From: Phormidesmis sp963710175 | GTDB taxonomy: Bacteria; Cyanobacteriota; Cyanobacteriia; Phormidesmidales; Phormidesmidaceae | Direction of reading: 5' to 3' | DNA: 64,000 nt | Assembly (NCBI GenBank): GCA_963710175.1 | Contig: CAVPZC010000001.1 | Span: 620,001-684,000 of the forward strand | In this document: piece after piece, positions 27,489 to 35,855 of the stretch | How positions within the stretch are numbered: position 1 is the first letter of the stretch | Layout of the letters: every line of letters starts with the position of its first letter | Notes under the pieces: generated by a model | Seen by the model: only the letters and a program-made list of their open reading frames with translations | Databases searched by the model: none | What the model was told of the DNA's origin: nothing | Made by a program: the position numbers and the translations under genes

Positions 27489-28230
27489 GCTGAAAAGATA
27501 GCAGTGAATCTGGCAGGGGCGATCGCTTCAGCACCAGCCCAAAGACCTGCTCAAACTGTTCGATAACGACTCTTTGAACCGCTTCCAGGCTCACATCCGG
27601 CAAAAACTGTGCCAGCGAGCCCACCGGTTTGCCCGCTATGCCACAGGGCACAATCTTTTCAAACCCGCTCAGATCTGGGCATACGTTCAGGGCAAAGCCA
27701 TGCATCGTAATCCAACGGCTCACCTTGATGCCAATAGCTGCCACCTTACGCCCTTCTAGCCAGACCCCTGTCAGCCCGTCGATCCGCTCAGCCGCTAACC
27801 CATATTCTGCCAGCGTTCCAATCAGCACTTCCTCTAGCTGCCTGAGATACCAGTGCAAATCTAGGCGATGACGGTGGAGATTTAAGATGGCATACCCTAC
27901 CAGCTGCCCCGGACAGTGATAGGTGACCTCGCCGCCGCGCTCCACGCGATGAAGCTCCTCACGGTTTGGATCGAGATCAAGCAAGAACCGAGTATCTGCG
28001 CCTTGCCCCAGCGTATAGACCGGCGGATGCTGCAATAGCAAGAGCGAATCCCTAGGCCCTTTAGACCCAGCTTCAGGCAAGCTTGGCTCAGCCAGACTCG
28101 TCTTATAGCTATCAACCAGCTGCCGCTGCCACTGCCAGGCCACCCGATAGGGCACTTCGCCCAGCAAATACAGATTGCCGGTGTTTATAGTTTGAGTGTG
28201 TTCGTCTATTGGGGCCTGAGACTGACTCAT
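27475..28230 (-). CDS. lipB: octanoyltransferase LipB
   Basis: About 251 residues from ATG 28230; a TTG at 28260 is in frame but less likely. It moves octanoyl from acyl-carrier protein to lipoyl domains. Family motifs are RGGEVTYHCPGQLVGYAILN, the Lys of GRKVAAIGIKVSRWIT, and the catalytic Cys of VPCGI. The C-terminal end overlaps the convergent phosphatase gene by 14 bases. Confidence 0.93.
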   Translation of the reverse strand: MSQSQAPIDEHTQTINTGNLYLLGEVPYRVAWQWQRQLVDSYKTSLAEPSLPEAGSKGPRDSLLLLQHPPVYTLGQGADTRFLLDLDPNREELHRVERGGEVTYHCPGQLVGYAILNLHRHRLDLHWYLRQLEEVLIGTLAEYGLAAERIDGLTGVWLEGRKVAAIGIKVSRWITMHGFALNVCPDLSGFEKIVPCGIAGKPVGSLAQFLPDVSLEAVQRVVIEQFEQVFGLVLKRSPLPDSLLSFQPKPF

Positions 28231-28352
28231 CGGGTTTAAACTCAGGTTAAGAACTATCAACTGATGCTTAAAATCTTGACAGTTCTGCTGCGGGTAAAAG
28301 CAGCGATGCTAGATTTGAGGAGTATACATTAGCCGTCATGGGACACTGCTTT

Positions 28353-29021
28353 ATGAAGCTAGTAATCCAGGGTAAAAACATCGAAATCACGGACGCCATT
28401 CGCGCTCATGTGCAGCAAAAAATTGAGAAAGCGACGGCTCACTTTCAGACAATCATCAACGAAGTAGACGTCAATCTATCAATCGAAAACAACCCTCGGA
28501 TCGCTCCCAAACAAGCCACAGAAGTCACGCTGTATCTTAACAACACCGTAGTCCGCGCTGAGGAAAGCAGTGAAAACCTCTACGCTAGCATCGACATGGT
28601 GACAGATAAGATTACTCGTCAGCTACGCAAATACAAAGAGAAGCGTCGCCGCCAAGACCATGCCTCGGTTCGTCCTACCAACGTCGATTCTCTGAGCGAT
28701 CCCAACATTAATACACCTGAAAGTAGTCCAGATATTAGCGAAGTGCTCAGCCATCAGCCGGCACTGCCAGCTGAGGTTGTTCGGACTAAGTATTTTGCGA
28801 TGCCGCCGATGACAGTCGCAGAAGCTCTAGAAAATTTGGAGCTGGTAGGTCATGACTTCTACATGTTTCGCAATATTGAAACCGGCGAAATCAACGTCAT
28901 GTACGAGCGCAACCATAAGGGATACGGTCTGATACAGCCGCGCAAAGGTCACGACCCAGCCTCTCAAAATGGCCATAGAAAAACGGCATCGAATATGACT
29001 GCTGTCTCAAAAGCTTCTTAG
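28353..29021 (+). CDS. hpf: ribosome hibernation-promoting factor, long form (LrtA)
   Basis: About 222 residues; the Met at 28353 (MKLVIQGKNIEIT) fits the family better than 28338. Residues 1-100 form the S30AE/HPF fold that binds the 30S decoding centre. A charged variable linker follows. The last 60 residues (VRTKYFAMPPMTVAEALENL, later GHDFYMFRN) are the long-HPF C-terminal dimerisation domain that joins 70S into 100S ribosomes. In cyanobacteria this gene is known as lrtA, a dark-induced transcript. It is divergent from lipB. Confidence 0.92.
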   Translation: MKLVIQGKNIEITDAIRAHVQQKIEKATAHFQTIINEVDVNLSIENNPRIAPKQATEVTLYLNNTVVRAEESSENLYASIDMVTDKITRQLRKYKEKRRRQDHASVRPTNVDSLSDPNINTPESSPDISEVLSHQPALPAEVVRTKYFAMPPMTVAEALENLELVGHDFYMFRNIETGEINVMYERNHKGYGLIQPRKGHDPASQNGHRKTASNMTAVSKAS

Positions 29022-29104
29022 GGGCTTTGACGAGGCTGTACAGGCACTGTCATGGCAGGGTCTTAGCAGGCTGTGACAGGGGCGATCGCTTCACCTACGT
29101 TACT

Positions 29105-29365
29105 TCAACCAGCCGCTATCAGACCGTCTAGTTTGCCCTGACGGTCAAGATAGTGGAGGTCATCACAGCCACCAATGTGCTGGTCGCTGATGAAGATCTG
29201 TGGGAGAGAACGTCTGCCTGCTCGCCCAGCCATTTCGTCACGAGCATCCTCGTCTCCATCAATACAATACTCTGTATATTCTGCCCCTTTTTTGTCCAGC
29301 AGAGACTTGGCTCGAATGCAAAATGGACAGCGACTCCACGTATAGATTTCGATATTAGGCTGCAT
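29105..29365 (-). CDS. grxC: glutaredoxin 3
   Basis: 86 residues, starting MQPNIEIYTWSRCPFC. The ATG at 29365 has an excellent AGGAGG 6 bases upstream, so the longer open frame reaching 29497 is not used. It contains the dithiol active site CPFC, the TVP-equivalent SLPQIFI cis-Pro motif and the GGCDDL glutathione-binding motif. It reduces protein disulfides and mixed glutathione disulfides in the cytoplasm. Confidence 0.95.
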   Translation of the reverse strand: MQPNIEIYTWSRCPFCIRAKSLLDKKGAEYTEYCIDGDEDARDEMAGRAGRRSLPQIFISDQHIGGCDDLHYLDRQGKLDGLIAAG

Positions 29366-29515
29366 TCTTTCCCTCCTAAATTGGGTTGGGTTGAGTGGTG
29401 AAAGTCTTGCGACGGTTTCAGTTCTCTCACAAGATACCTTTACACCCGGTGAGTCGCCATATATCTTGAGCATGACCGCGCCAGTAGCAATCAGCACATT
29501 GGCTAGCTGCCAGGC

Positions 29516-29731
29516 TTATTCTGCGTCGCCTGCTGGCAAGATTTGCACCGTAAAAGATACCTCATCAACAGTGACGATGTCTTGATTGTAGAGCTTACGG
29601 CCTCGCCGCAGCTCCATTTCGCCGTTCACAGACACCTCACCGCTGCGAATCAGCACCTTCGCTTCTCCGCCCGATTGAGCAACATCAGTCACCTTCAAAA
29701 ACTGATCGAGCTTAATAAAGTCTGCTGTCAT
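29516..29731 (-). CDS. small S4-domain RNA-binding protein
   Basis: 71 residues from ATG 29731. The whole protein is an S4 fold (FIKLDQFLKVTDVAQSGGEA, then VLIRSGEVSVNGE and RRGRKLYNQD) like YbcJ/YaaA-type proteins that bind structured RNA. A GAGG sits close upstream of the ATG. The role is probably at ribosomes or tRNA, inferred from the fold only. It lies between the glutaredoxin and hmpF genes on the same strand. Confidence 0.85.
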   Translation of the reverse strand: MTADFIKLDQFLKVTDVAQSGGEAKVLIRSGEVSVNGEMELRRGRKLYNQDIVTVDEVSFTVQILPAGDAE

Positions 29732-29798
29732 AAGCCTCAAGCTAGGAATACGTGCCTTCCTAGTTTAAGGTGGCTGAGCGGTGGCGCGTAGGCTTGAT

Positions 29799-31544
29799 CT
29801 ACACCAGGACAGCTCTGTCCGCTTCAAAGGTGCGTACCACTTGCTGCGCTTCGGCGATCGCCTGCTGCTGCTGCACCTCTGCTGCCTGGAGCTGGCCGAC
29901 GACGTCAGAAATCGCCTCCAGCTTTTGCTGAGCAGTCCCCAGCCACTGGTCGATAACAGGTAGTAGCGATTCATACAGGGCGACTTGCCCCTCCGCTATG
30001 CCAACTGCCTGCTGCTGAGCGGCGCAGCTTTCTTCCTGTTCGCCCACTAGCTGGCGCTGGGCTCCAACCCCGTCTTGCTGCTGCTGACGGGTTTGCTTAA
30101 GCGCCTCTATTTCAGTCTGGATCTGCGCGCTCTCAGCCTCCACCTGCTGAATCTGTTCGCCGAGCCGGGCTCGCAGCTCATCGATCTCATCTAGCACGGG
30201 TTCGAGCTCAGCGGCGGCTGCTCCGCTGCTTTCTACCGCAAGCCCCTGTCGCCTTAGCAGCACCGCCTGATGCTGACTGAGCACCTCTTCGCGCTCCAGC
30301 AGATTTCGGCGCTGACCCACCAGCGTTCGGTTGAGCATGACATGACGGTCTTTCTCATCGGCCAGTTCTGTCTCTAGCTGAAGCCGATCATATTCGTTGG
30401 CGCTTTCTATCCTGGCTTGCAGCTGATCGATATCTTCCTGCTGTAGCCGCAGCTCTTCTTCCTGGTCTTGGACAAACCGAGACATTCTATTGAGGTCTTG
30501 CTCTAGCTTAGAAACCAGCCCTTGCAAATCAACTACAGACGTGGCCTCTAAAGCGGCCACATCAACTTTCTTACTCAGACGCACCTTATCGCTAGCATTG
30601 AGCAGTTTGTACAGCTGCTGATGTAAGTCAGTTTGGTTTTCTAATTGCTCGGTAAGCAGCTGGTTTTGCTCTTCTTTCGCGTCCCCCCGAGCCTGCTGCT
30701 TTAGCAAGCTCGCCTGGGTAGTGCAAAGGGCTGTTTCGGCTTCGGCAAGTGATTTCTTAGCCTGAGTAAGCGCCTCTGTCTGTGTCAGGAGAGCTGCCTG
30801 CTCCGCTGCGATCACGGTCTGTTTTTGGGCCCAAATCTGTTGATTTTCGTCCATCTCAGCCTGATACTGGGCAATCAATTCAAAAGTTGCCGTCAGCTCA
30901 TCATCAGCTGACAATGAGCTGACGTTTACTTCTCCCAATCGGGCTAAGGCACCGCGAAGCTGACTGGCTTGTTCATCGCTGAGGCCGCTTTGAGACTCAT
31001 CCTGCTGCTCCTCGAAGCGCTGAATCTCCCCCTTTAGATGGTCCCAAGCACCGGCTAGTTCGGCATTGTTTCGCGATAGCTCAGCCCGCAGCTTTTCAAC
31101 TTCAGCCTCTTGAAGCTCGACTGCCTGCCGCTGAGCTTCTATCTTTTCCAGGTCTGCTTCAGCCTGTTCAATTTGCTCCTGCCGCGATTCAATCTCAATC
31201 TCCCGGCGGCTGAGTTCCTGGCTTTGATAAGTCAACGATTCTTTCCACTGCTCAATCTCCTCGCTCTGAGCTTTTGACTTTTTGCTGAGATTAGAAAAAT
31301 TCTGCAAAATGCCAACTAAGGTCCGTCCCGCTTCCTGATGGCGCTGCACCTGGCGACTGCTATTGAGTTCAATCATCACCAGCGTGCCCGCTCCATAGGT
31401 GGCATCGTCAGGGGCGGCGATACTCTCATCGCCGGGTACCCCACTCCAGTCATGCTCAGAACGCTGGCAGGCGAGCAGCTTAAACTCTGCTTTGCCACTG
31501 CTGATGAATCCACTTTTCTTTTGTAATTCAGCTAGATAAAGCAC
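29799..31544 (-). CDS. hmpF: HmpF-type coiled-coil pilus motility protein
   Basis: 581 residues. The N-terminal about 75 residues (MLYLAELQKKSGFISSGKAE, later FKLLACQRSEHDWSG and MIELNSSRQVQRHQEAGRTL) match the HmpF N-domain. The remainder is nearly continuous Gln/Glu-rich coiled coil. In Nostoc, HmpF acts with the Hmp chemosensory proteins to activate type IV pili at the leading pole. It starts at GTG 31544 with GAGGG 8 bases before it. It is divergent from the cheY-like gene, so the pair shares a promoter region. Confidence 0.85.
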   Translation of the reverse strand: MLYLAELQKKSGFISSGKAEFKLLACQRSEHDWSGVPGDESIAAPDDATYGAGTLVMIELNSSRQVQRHQEAGRTLVGILQNFSNLSKKSKAQSEEIEQWKESLTYQSQELSRREIEIESRQEQIEQAEADLEKIEAQRQAVELQEAEVEKLRAELSRNNAELAGAWDHLKGEIQRFEEQQDESQSGLSDEQASQLRGALARLGEVNVSSLSADDELTATFELIAQYQAEMDENQQIWAQKQTVIAAEQAALLTQTEALTQAKKSLAEAETALCTTQASLLKQQARGDAKEEQNQLLTEQLENQTDLHQQLYKLLNASDKVRLSKKVDVAALEATSVVDLQGLVSKLEQDLNRMSRFVQDQEEELRLQQEDIDQLQARIESANEYDRLQLETELADEKDRHVMLNRTLVGQRRNLLEREEVLSQHQAVLLRRQGLAVESSGAAAAELEPVLDEIDELRARLGEQIQQVEAESAQIQTEIEALKQTRQQQQDGVGAQRQLVGEQEESCAAQQQAVGIAEGQVALYESLLPVIDQWLGTAQQKLEAISDVVGQLQAAEVQQQQAIAEAQQVVRTFEADRAVLV

Positions 31545-31930
31545 GCTGGCATCCCTCTATTTGTGCAGGCTCTGTGGGGCTCTCAGTGTGCCCATATTTG
31601 AGGCGATGACTGCACTGCTGCGTAAAAATAAGGGGCTCAAACAAATAGCGCTACAGATAAAGGGCCTACCAGGCGGTAAACCAAATGCAAGACTTTGTCA
31701 GGTATTTATTGATGAGTGCTTAACAAATAAAACAGGTAAGGGTACTTTGATTACACGGTAACCGTCACCAGTACTTCGGCAACCGTCGTTCAAAAGTGCG
31801 CTATTCTCTACTTCTCAGGGAATTCTTGTCCCAGTTAACAGCCCTTTAAAAAAAATACATGAGCGCTCTCAGGTAAGCCGACCCAGCAAAACTTGATGAG
31901 GGCAGGCCCAATGGCTACAGGTTTAAATCT
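31545..31930. promoter_or_regulatory. divergent promoter region between hmpF and the hmp chemotaxis operon
   Basis: 386 bases with no convincing gene. The only open frame, 31561-31761, has a TTG start, no ribosome site and no family resemblance. The region should hold both promoters. It contains an AT-rich stretch with aaaaaaaatacatgag near 31850. No precise -10/-35 pair could be assigned. A PatA-like hmpA gene, expected next to hmpB in Nostoc, is absent. Confidence 0.55.
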
Positions 31931-32296
31931 ATGAGCACAGTTTTGATCGTCGAAGACAGCGTTGCCCAGCAAGAGATGATCAAAGCCCTGCTCAAAGAAA
32001 GTGGATTAGAGGTCACCATTGCTAGCGATGGCATTGAGGCGCTGAATTTTATTCAGGGAAATCCCCCAGATTTGGTTTTACTCGATATAGTGATGCCAAA
32101 AATGAATGGATATGAAGTCTGTCGTCGGCTCAAATCAGATCCTAATACGCAAAATTTACCTGTTGTGATGTGTTCTGCCAAGGGGGAAGAATTTGATCGC
32201 TACTGGGGGATGAAGCAAGGCGCGGACGCCTATATTGCCAAGCCTTTTCAACCAACAGAATTGGTCGGCACCGTTAAGCAACTGTTAAAAGGGTAA
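31931..32296 (+). CDS. hmpB: CheY-like response regulator of the Hmp/Pil system
   Basis: 121 residues, receiver domain only: IVEDS acidic pocket, phospho-acceptor Asp in LVLLDIVMPKMNGYEVCRR, Thr/Ser in VVMCSAKG, and Lys in IAKPFQP. It should accept phosphate from the CheA encoded in the same operon and tune pilus motors. First gene of the operon, 18 bases before cheW. Equivalent to PilH in Synechocystis. Confidence 0.9.
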   Translation: MSTVLIVEDSVAQQEMIKALLKESGLEVTIASDGIEALNFIQGNPPDLVLLDIVMPKMNGYEVCRRLKSDPNTQNLPVVMCSAKGEEFDRYWGMKQGADAYIAKPFQPTELVGTVKQLLKG

Positions 32297-32314
32297 TGAT
32301 TTGGAGGCAATGCC

Positions 32315-32839
32315 ATGGTAGGAAACCCTGACTTTCAAACAATATCGGGACAGGATCAAGCGCCTGAGTTTCAGGAAATTGAAACCCCAGAAGGCGAACT
32401 CCATCTGCGTTTTTTCATCACTGAGGAGGATGAGTTTGCTCTGCCAGCGACGGGTATTCGCCGCATTATTGAACATGCGCCCGATCAAATTACGCCCGTA
32501 CCTAATGTATCCCCGCTTTTATTGGGCACGCTCAATGAGCAAGGCAGGGTCATTTGGGTGGCGGATCTTGGACAGTTTTTAGGATATGCCAAACCGATGA
32601 ATACTGATCGCGCTGAGATTCCGGTAATTGCAGTAGAAGATCAAGGCACTATGCTAGGGTTAGCCGTTAATCAAGTAGTGGGTACTGACTGGCTAGATAT
32701 TGAAGCGCTGAAGGCAACAGCTGATCCTTCAGATGCAATGGCTCCTTTTTTGAAAGGAGAATGGCTATTAAGGGCTGACAAGTCGCTGAGGTTGTTAGAC
32801 CCTGTTGCTATCTTGCGCTCAGCTCGCTGGGTTGCCTAA
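32315..32839 (+). CDS. hmpC: CheW-like coupling protein of the Hmp/Pil system
   Basis: 174 residues. A CheW fold (LHLRFFITEEDEFALPATGI, then ITPVPNVSPLLLGTLNEQGR and VIWVADLGQFLG) links the receptor to the CheA kinase. GGAGG sits about 8 bases upstream of the ATG. The frame is followed by the receptor gene 112 bases downstream in the same operon. Confidence 0.9.
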   Translation: MVGNPDFQTISGQDQAPEFQEIETPEGELHLRFFITEEDEFALPATGIRRIIEHAPDQITPVPNVSPLLLGTLNEQGRVIWVADLGQFLGYAKPMNTDRAEIPVIAVEDQGTMLGLAVNQVVGTDWLDIEALKATADPSDAMAPFLKGEWLLRADKSLRLLDPVAILRSARWVA

Positions 32840-32951
32840 ATCTACCCAGATTTGGGCCTACCTAGATTTCGGTAGCCAGCATGAAGGGCCTACTTGGCCT
32901 AATCTCGGTGATAAACGCATTAGGACTTTAGATCGGCAAGGGGAAAGAAAA

Positions 32952-35768
32952 ATGGTATCGGGCACTGACTACGCACAATCCTATCAGGCCGCAGAAAAAG
33001 CCTACATGCAGGGAAGCTATGAGGAGGCAGCCAAAACCGTCGATCTGCTGGCTGACGAATACCCGACCGACCCTAGCGTGCTGTTGCTTAAAGGGCATAT
33101 TTACTGCTACGGTTTGCACCAATATGAAGTAGCTCAAAAGCAGTACCAGTCTGTTCTACAGCTATCTTCGGATCCAGAGTTTGTCGACTATGCCAACAAT
33201 GGTTTGGCCTACACTACTCAGGCCGCTAATCAGACGACTAATGCGGCATCGCCGATGCCAGACGAGTTTGATGATGATCTATCCGATTCTGCCGATGCCT
33301 TTGAAGCGGCCGATCAGGTCAAAGCGTCTGCTTGGGCAGCTTCAATGGAGGCAGAAGGCGATGACGATGACCTGGATGCCTTTGGTAATTTGGCCAGTGA
33401 CTTGGCCTCAGACAGTCCAATTCTGGATCATTCGTCTTTAGAGAGCAGCGCTGCTGACGAACTGGACAATCCTTTTGACTTGTCTTCTGGCTCCGTAGAC
33501 TCCTCTGCTAGCGAGTACCACAGCGATAATCCCTTTCAGATGGAAGACCTCGCCCCAGATGACGTAGAGTCTGACGATCATCTAGCGGCATCTCTAGATG
33601 ACGATCCGTTTAGCTTTAGGTCGGCTGAGGAAGATGCTGATGAAGGATCGGTGACGACCTTTGGTGAGCCTACCGACGATTTTGATATGGCTGAATTTGA
33701 TGAGGCCTTTGGCACCAGCGGTTCGGCGATCGCTCAAGCCGTCAATCGGGAGAATGGCGCTGCGTCAGTTGCTGATGAGGTCGCCGTATCTGACGATTCT
33801 GCGGCGTCTGAGGAAGAGTACGAAGCCTTTGGCGATCTGTCTTTTGGGTCTTCAGCCAACGCTTATACGGAAGACGTTGATGCGGAAGATAACACCTTCT
33901 TTATGATGGAGCCAGAGCTGCCTGAGCCGCCATCTCAGCCTGTAGATGAGCCGCTAACCTCGGCCACGCTGGTGGAAAATTCACCTACCCCCACATCGAG
34001 ATTCGATATGGGGGAAGAGATAGCGTCAGGCAGTATTTCGGATGACGATGAACCAGACGGCGATGACTCGGATAGTAATGGTTTAGATAATGGCGCTGAG
34101 CCCACCGCTTTCCCAGATACCTTCGACGACTTTGATGATTTTGAGAGCATGCCGGATTTTGACCTTTCCGATAGCTCTGCTGGGTTTACGAGCCCTTCTA
34201 TGGGGACGATACCTAGCCAGATAGGTGCTGATGGTAATGGGTTAACAATAGAAGACGGCAGTGCGGGCTCTGAGGCGGCTGCCGTCCCCGCTTTTAACCG
34301 GAAGGCCGTAAGCAATCCAAAGCCTATAAAGCAGGGAGTGTTGGCTCCTATAGAAAATGCTTCAATCTCTACTAAGCGGCTGATCTTGGCAGGTTCTGCT
34401 GGTGTTTTGTCAGCGATCGCCGTTGGCCTAGTCGGTCTGATTGTACCCCCATCGCCCTCTCAGCCCAATTCACCTAATGCTTCACCCCTTTATCCTTTAG
34501 CAGCTGGCAGTGCGGCTGGACTGGTGAGCTTTGGCAGCGTTTTAGGCTTGGGCTACCTGATGGAACGGCGTACCCGACAGACTGTCAACGAGCTACAGCT
34601 TCGCTTCGACCAGGTTTCTAGAGGCGATCTCGATGCCCGCTCTGCAATCTTCACCAGAGATGAATTTGGTCAGCTAGCCGAAGGCTTTAATCAGATGGCG
34701 ATCGCTATCTTCACAACGACCGGTGAAGCTCAGCGCAAAGCTCAAGAGCAGGAGCAGGCCAAAGAAGATTTGCAGCGTCAGGTAATTCGTTTGCTTGACG
34801 ATGTTGAAGGGGCTGCTAGAGGCGATCTGACCGTCAAAGCTGAGGTGACCGCAGACGTGCTCGGCGCAGTGGCTGACTCCTTTAACTTAACCATCGAAAA
34901 TCTGCGCGAAATTGTCAAGCAGGTGAGTGTCGCGGCCAGACAGGTGAGCCAGGGCTCCACTGAGAATGAGGCCTTTGCTAGAGCGCTCTCGGCTGATGCG
35001 CTGCGTCAAGCTGAGGAGCTAGCGGTGACCCTCAACTCAGTGCAGGTCATGACCGACTCTATTCAGCGGGTAGCTGAGAGCGCCAGAGAGGCAGAAGAAG
35101 TCGCCCGCTCAGCTTCTGAAACTGCGCTCCGAGGCGGAGAGGCCGTAGAGCGTACCGTGGCCGGCATCCTGGATATTCGTGAGACGGTAGCTGACACCAC
35201 CCGAAAAGTGAAGCGTTTGGCAGAGTCCTCCCAGGAAATTTCAAAGATTGTGGCGCTGATTTCGCAGATTGCCTCCCGGACTAATTTGCTGGCCTTAAAT
35301 GCCAGTATTGAAGCCGCTAGGGCCGGAGAAGCAGGACGTGGATTTGCCATTGTCGCTGACGAAGTAAGGCAGCTGGCCGACCGCGCGGCCAAGGCCTCTA
35401 AAGAAATTGAGCAGATTGTGCTGCAAATTCAAAGTGAGACGGGCGGTGTGATGACGGCGATGGAAGAGGGGACTCAGCAGGTAATTGAAGGGACTCGGCT
35501 AGCTGAGCAAGCTAAGCAGTCGCTTGATGACATTATTCAGGTGTCTAATCGGATTGACGTGCTGGTGCGCTCCATTACGGCTGACACCGTAGAGCAGACC
35601 GAAACATCTAGAGCGGTTGCTCAGGTTATGCAGTCAGTTGAGCTGACTGCCCAAGAGACTTCGCAAGAATCTCAGCGGGTATCTGGGTCGCTACAAAACC
35701 TGGTGGGTGTTGCTAAAGACCTGTTGACTTCGGTTGATAAATTTAAGGTGAGCACTCAGAAGGAGTAG
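32952..35768 (+). CDS. hmpD: methyl-accepting chemotaxis protein of the Hmp/Pil system with large acidic N-terminal region
   Basis: About 938 residues from ATG 32952, preceded by AAGGGGAAAG; the open frame runs further upstream into cheW. Residues 1-95 look like a TPR pair (YMQGSYEEAAKTVDLL, YEVAQKQYQSVLQL). About 380 acidic Asp/Ser/Glu-rich residues follow. Two membrane helices (about 474-497 and 511-536) are separated by a very short Pro/Ser loop, so no periplasmic sensor exists. A HAMP (RGDLDARSAIFTRDEFGQLA), a second HAMP-like repeat (ARGDLTVKAEVT) and the MCP signalling tip ASRTNLLALNASIEAARAGE come next. It is the PilJ/HmpD equivalent. Confidence 0.9.
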   Translation: MVSGTDYAQSYQAAEKAYMQGSYEEAAKTVDLLADEYPTDPSVLLLKGHIYCYGLHQYEVAQKQYQSVLQLSSDPEFVDYANNGLAYTTQAANQTTNAASPMPDEFDDDLSDSADAFEAADQVKASAWAASMEAEGDDDDLDAFGNLASDLASDSPILDHSSLESSAADELDNPFDLSSGSVDSSASEYHSDNPFQMEDLAPDDVESDDHLAASLDDDPFSFRSAEEDADEGSVTTFGEPTDDFDMAEFDEAFGTSGSAIAQAVNRENGAASVADEVAVSDDSAASEEEYEAFGDLSFGSSANAYTEDVDAEDNTFFMMEPELPEPPSQPVDEPLTSATLVENSPTPTSRFDMGEEIASGSISDDDEPDGDDSDSNGLDNGAEPTAFPDTFDDFDDFESMPDFDLSDSSAGFTSPSMGTIPSQIGADGNGLTIEDGSAGSEAAAVPAFNRKAVSNPKPIKQGVLAPIENASISTKRLILAGSAGVLSAIAVGLVGLIVPPSPSQPNSPNASPLYPLAAGSAAGLVSFGSVLGLGYLMERRTRQTVNELQLRFDQVSRGDLDARSAIFTRDEFGQLAEGFNQMAIAIFTTTGEAQRKAQEQEQAKEDLQRQVIRLLDDVEGAARGDLTVKAEVTADVLGAVADSFNLTIENLREIVKQVSVAARQVSQGSTENEAFARALSADALRQAEELAVTLNSVQVMTDSIQRVAESAREAEEVARSASETALRGGEAVERTVAGILDIRETVADTTRKVKRLAESSQEISKIVALISQIASRTNLLALNASIEAARAGEAGRGFAIVADEVRQLADRAAKASKEIEQIVLQIQSETGGVMTAMEEGTQQVIEGTRLAEQAKQSLDDIIQVSNRIDVLVRSITADTVEQTETSRAVAQVMQSVELTAQETSQESQRVSGSLQNLVGVAKDLLTSVDKFKVSTQKE

Positions 35769-35782
35769 GGGCGTGGTGGCTG

Positions 35783-35831
35783 CCTGATTTCATTTTGGCC
35801 TGATTTCGCTTCGGCCTGATTAAACTTCGGA
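35783..35831. repeat. three tandem copies of a 16-17 bp unit between hmpD and hmpE
   Basis: The word gcctgatt is repeated three times (gcctgatttcatttt, ggcctgatttcgcttc, ggcctgattaaacttcgg) in the 87-base spacer ahead of the CheA gene. It could be slippage or a small operator; no terminator structure is seen. Confidence 0.6.
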
Positions 35832-35855
35832 TTTGTATTAGGGGAGGACGCGGCT

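Noticed and set aside
31561..31761. 66-codon frame in the hmpF-hmpB spacer that might replace hmpA
   Set aside because: TTG start, no ribosome site, no resemblance to PatA or receiver domains.
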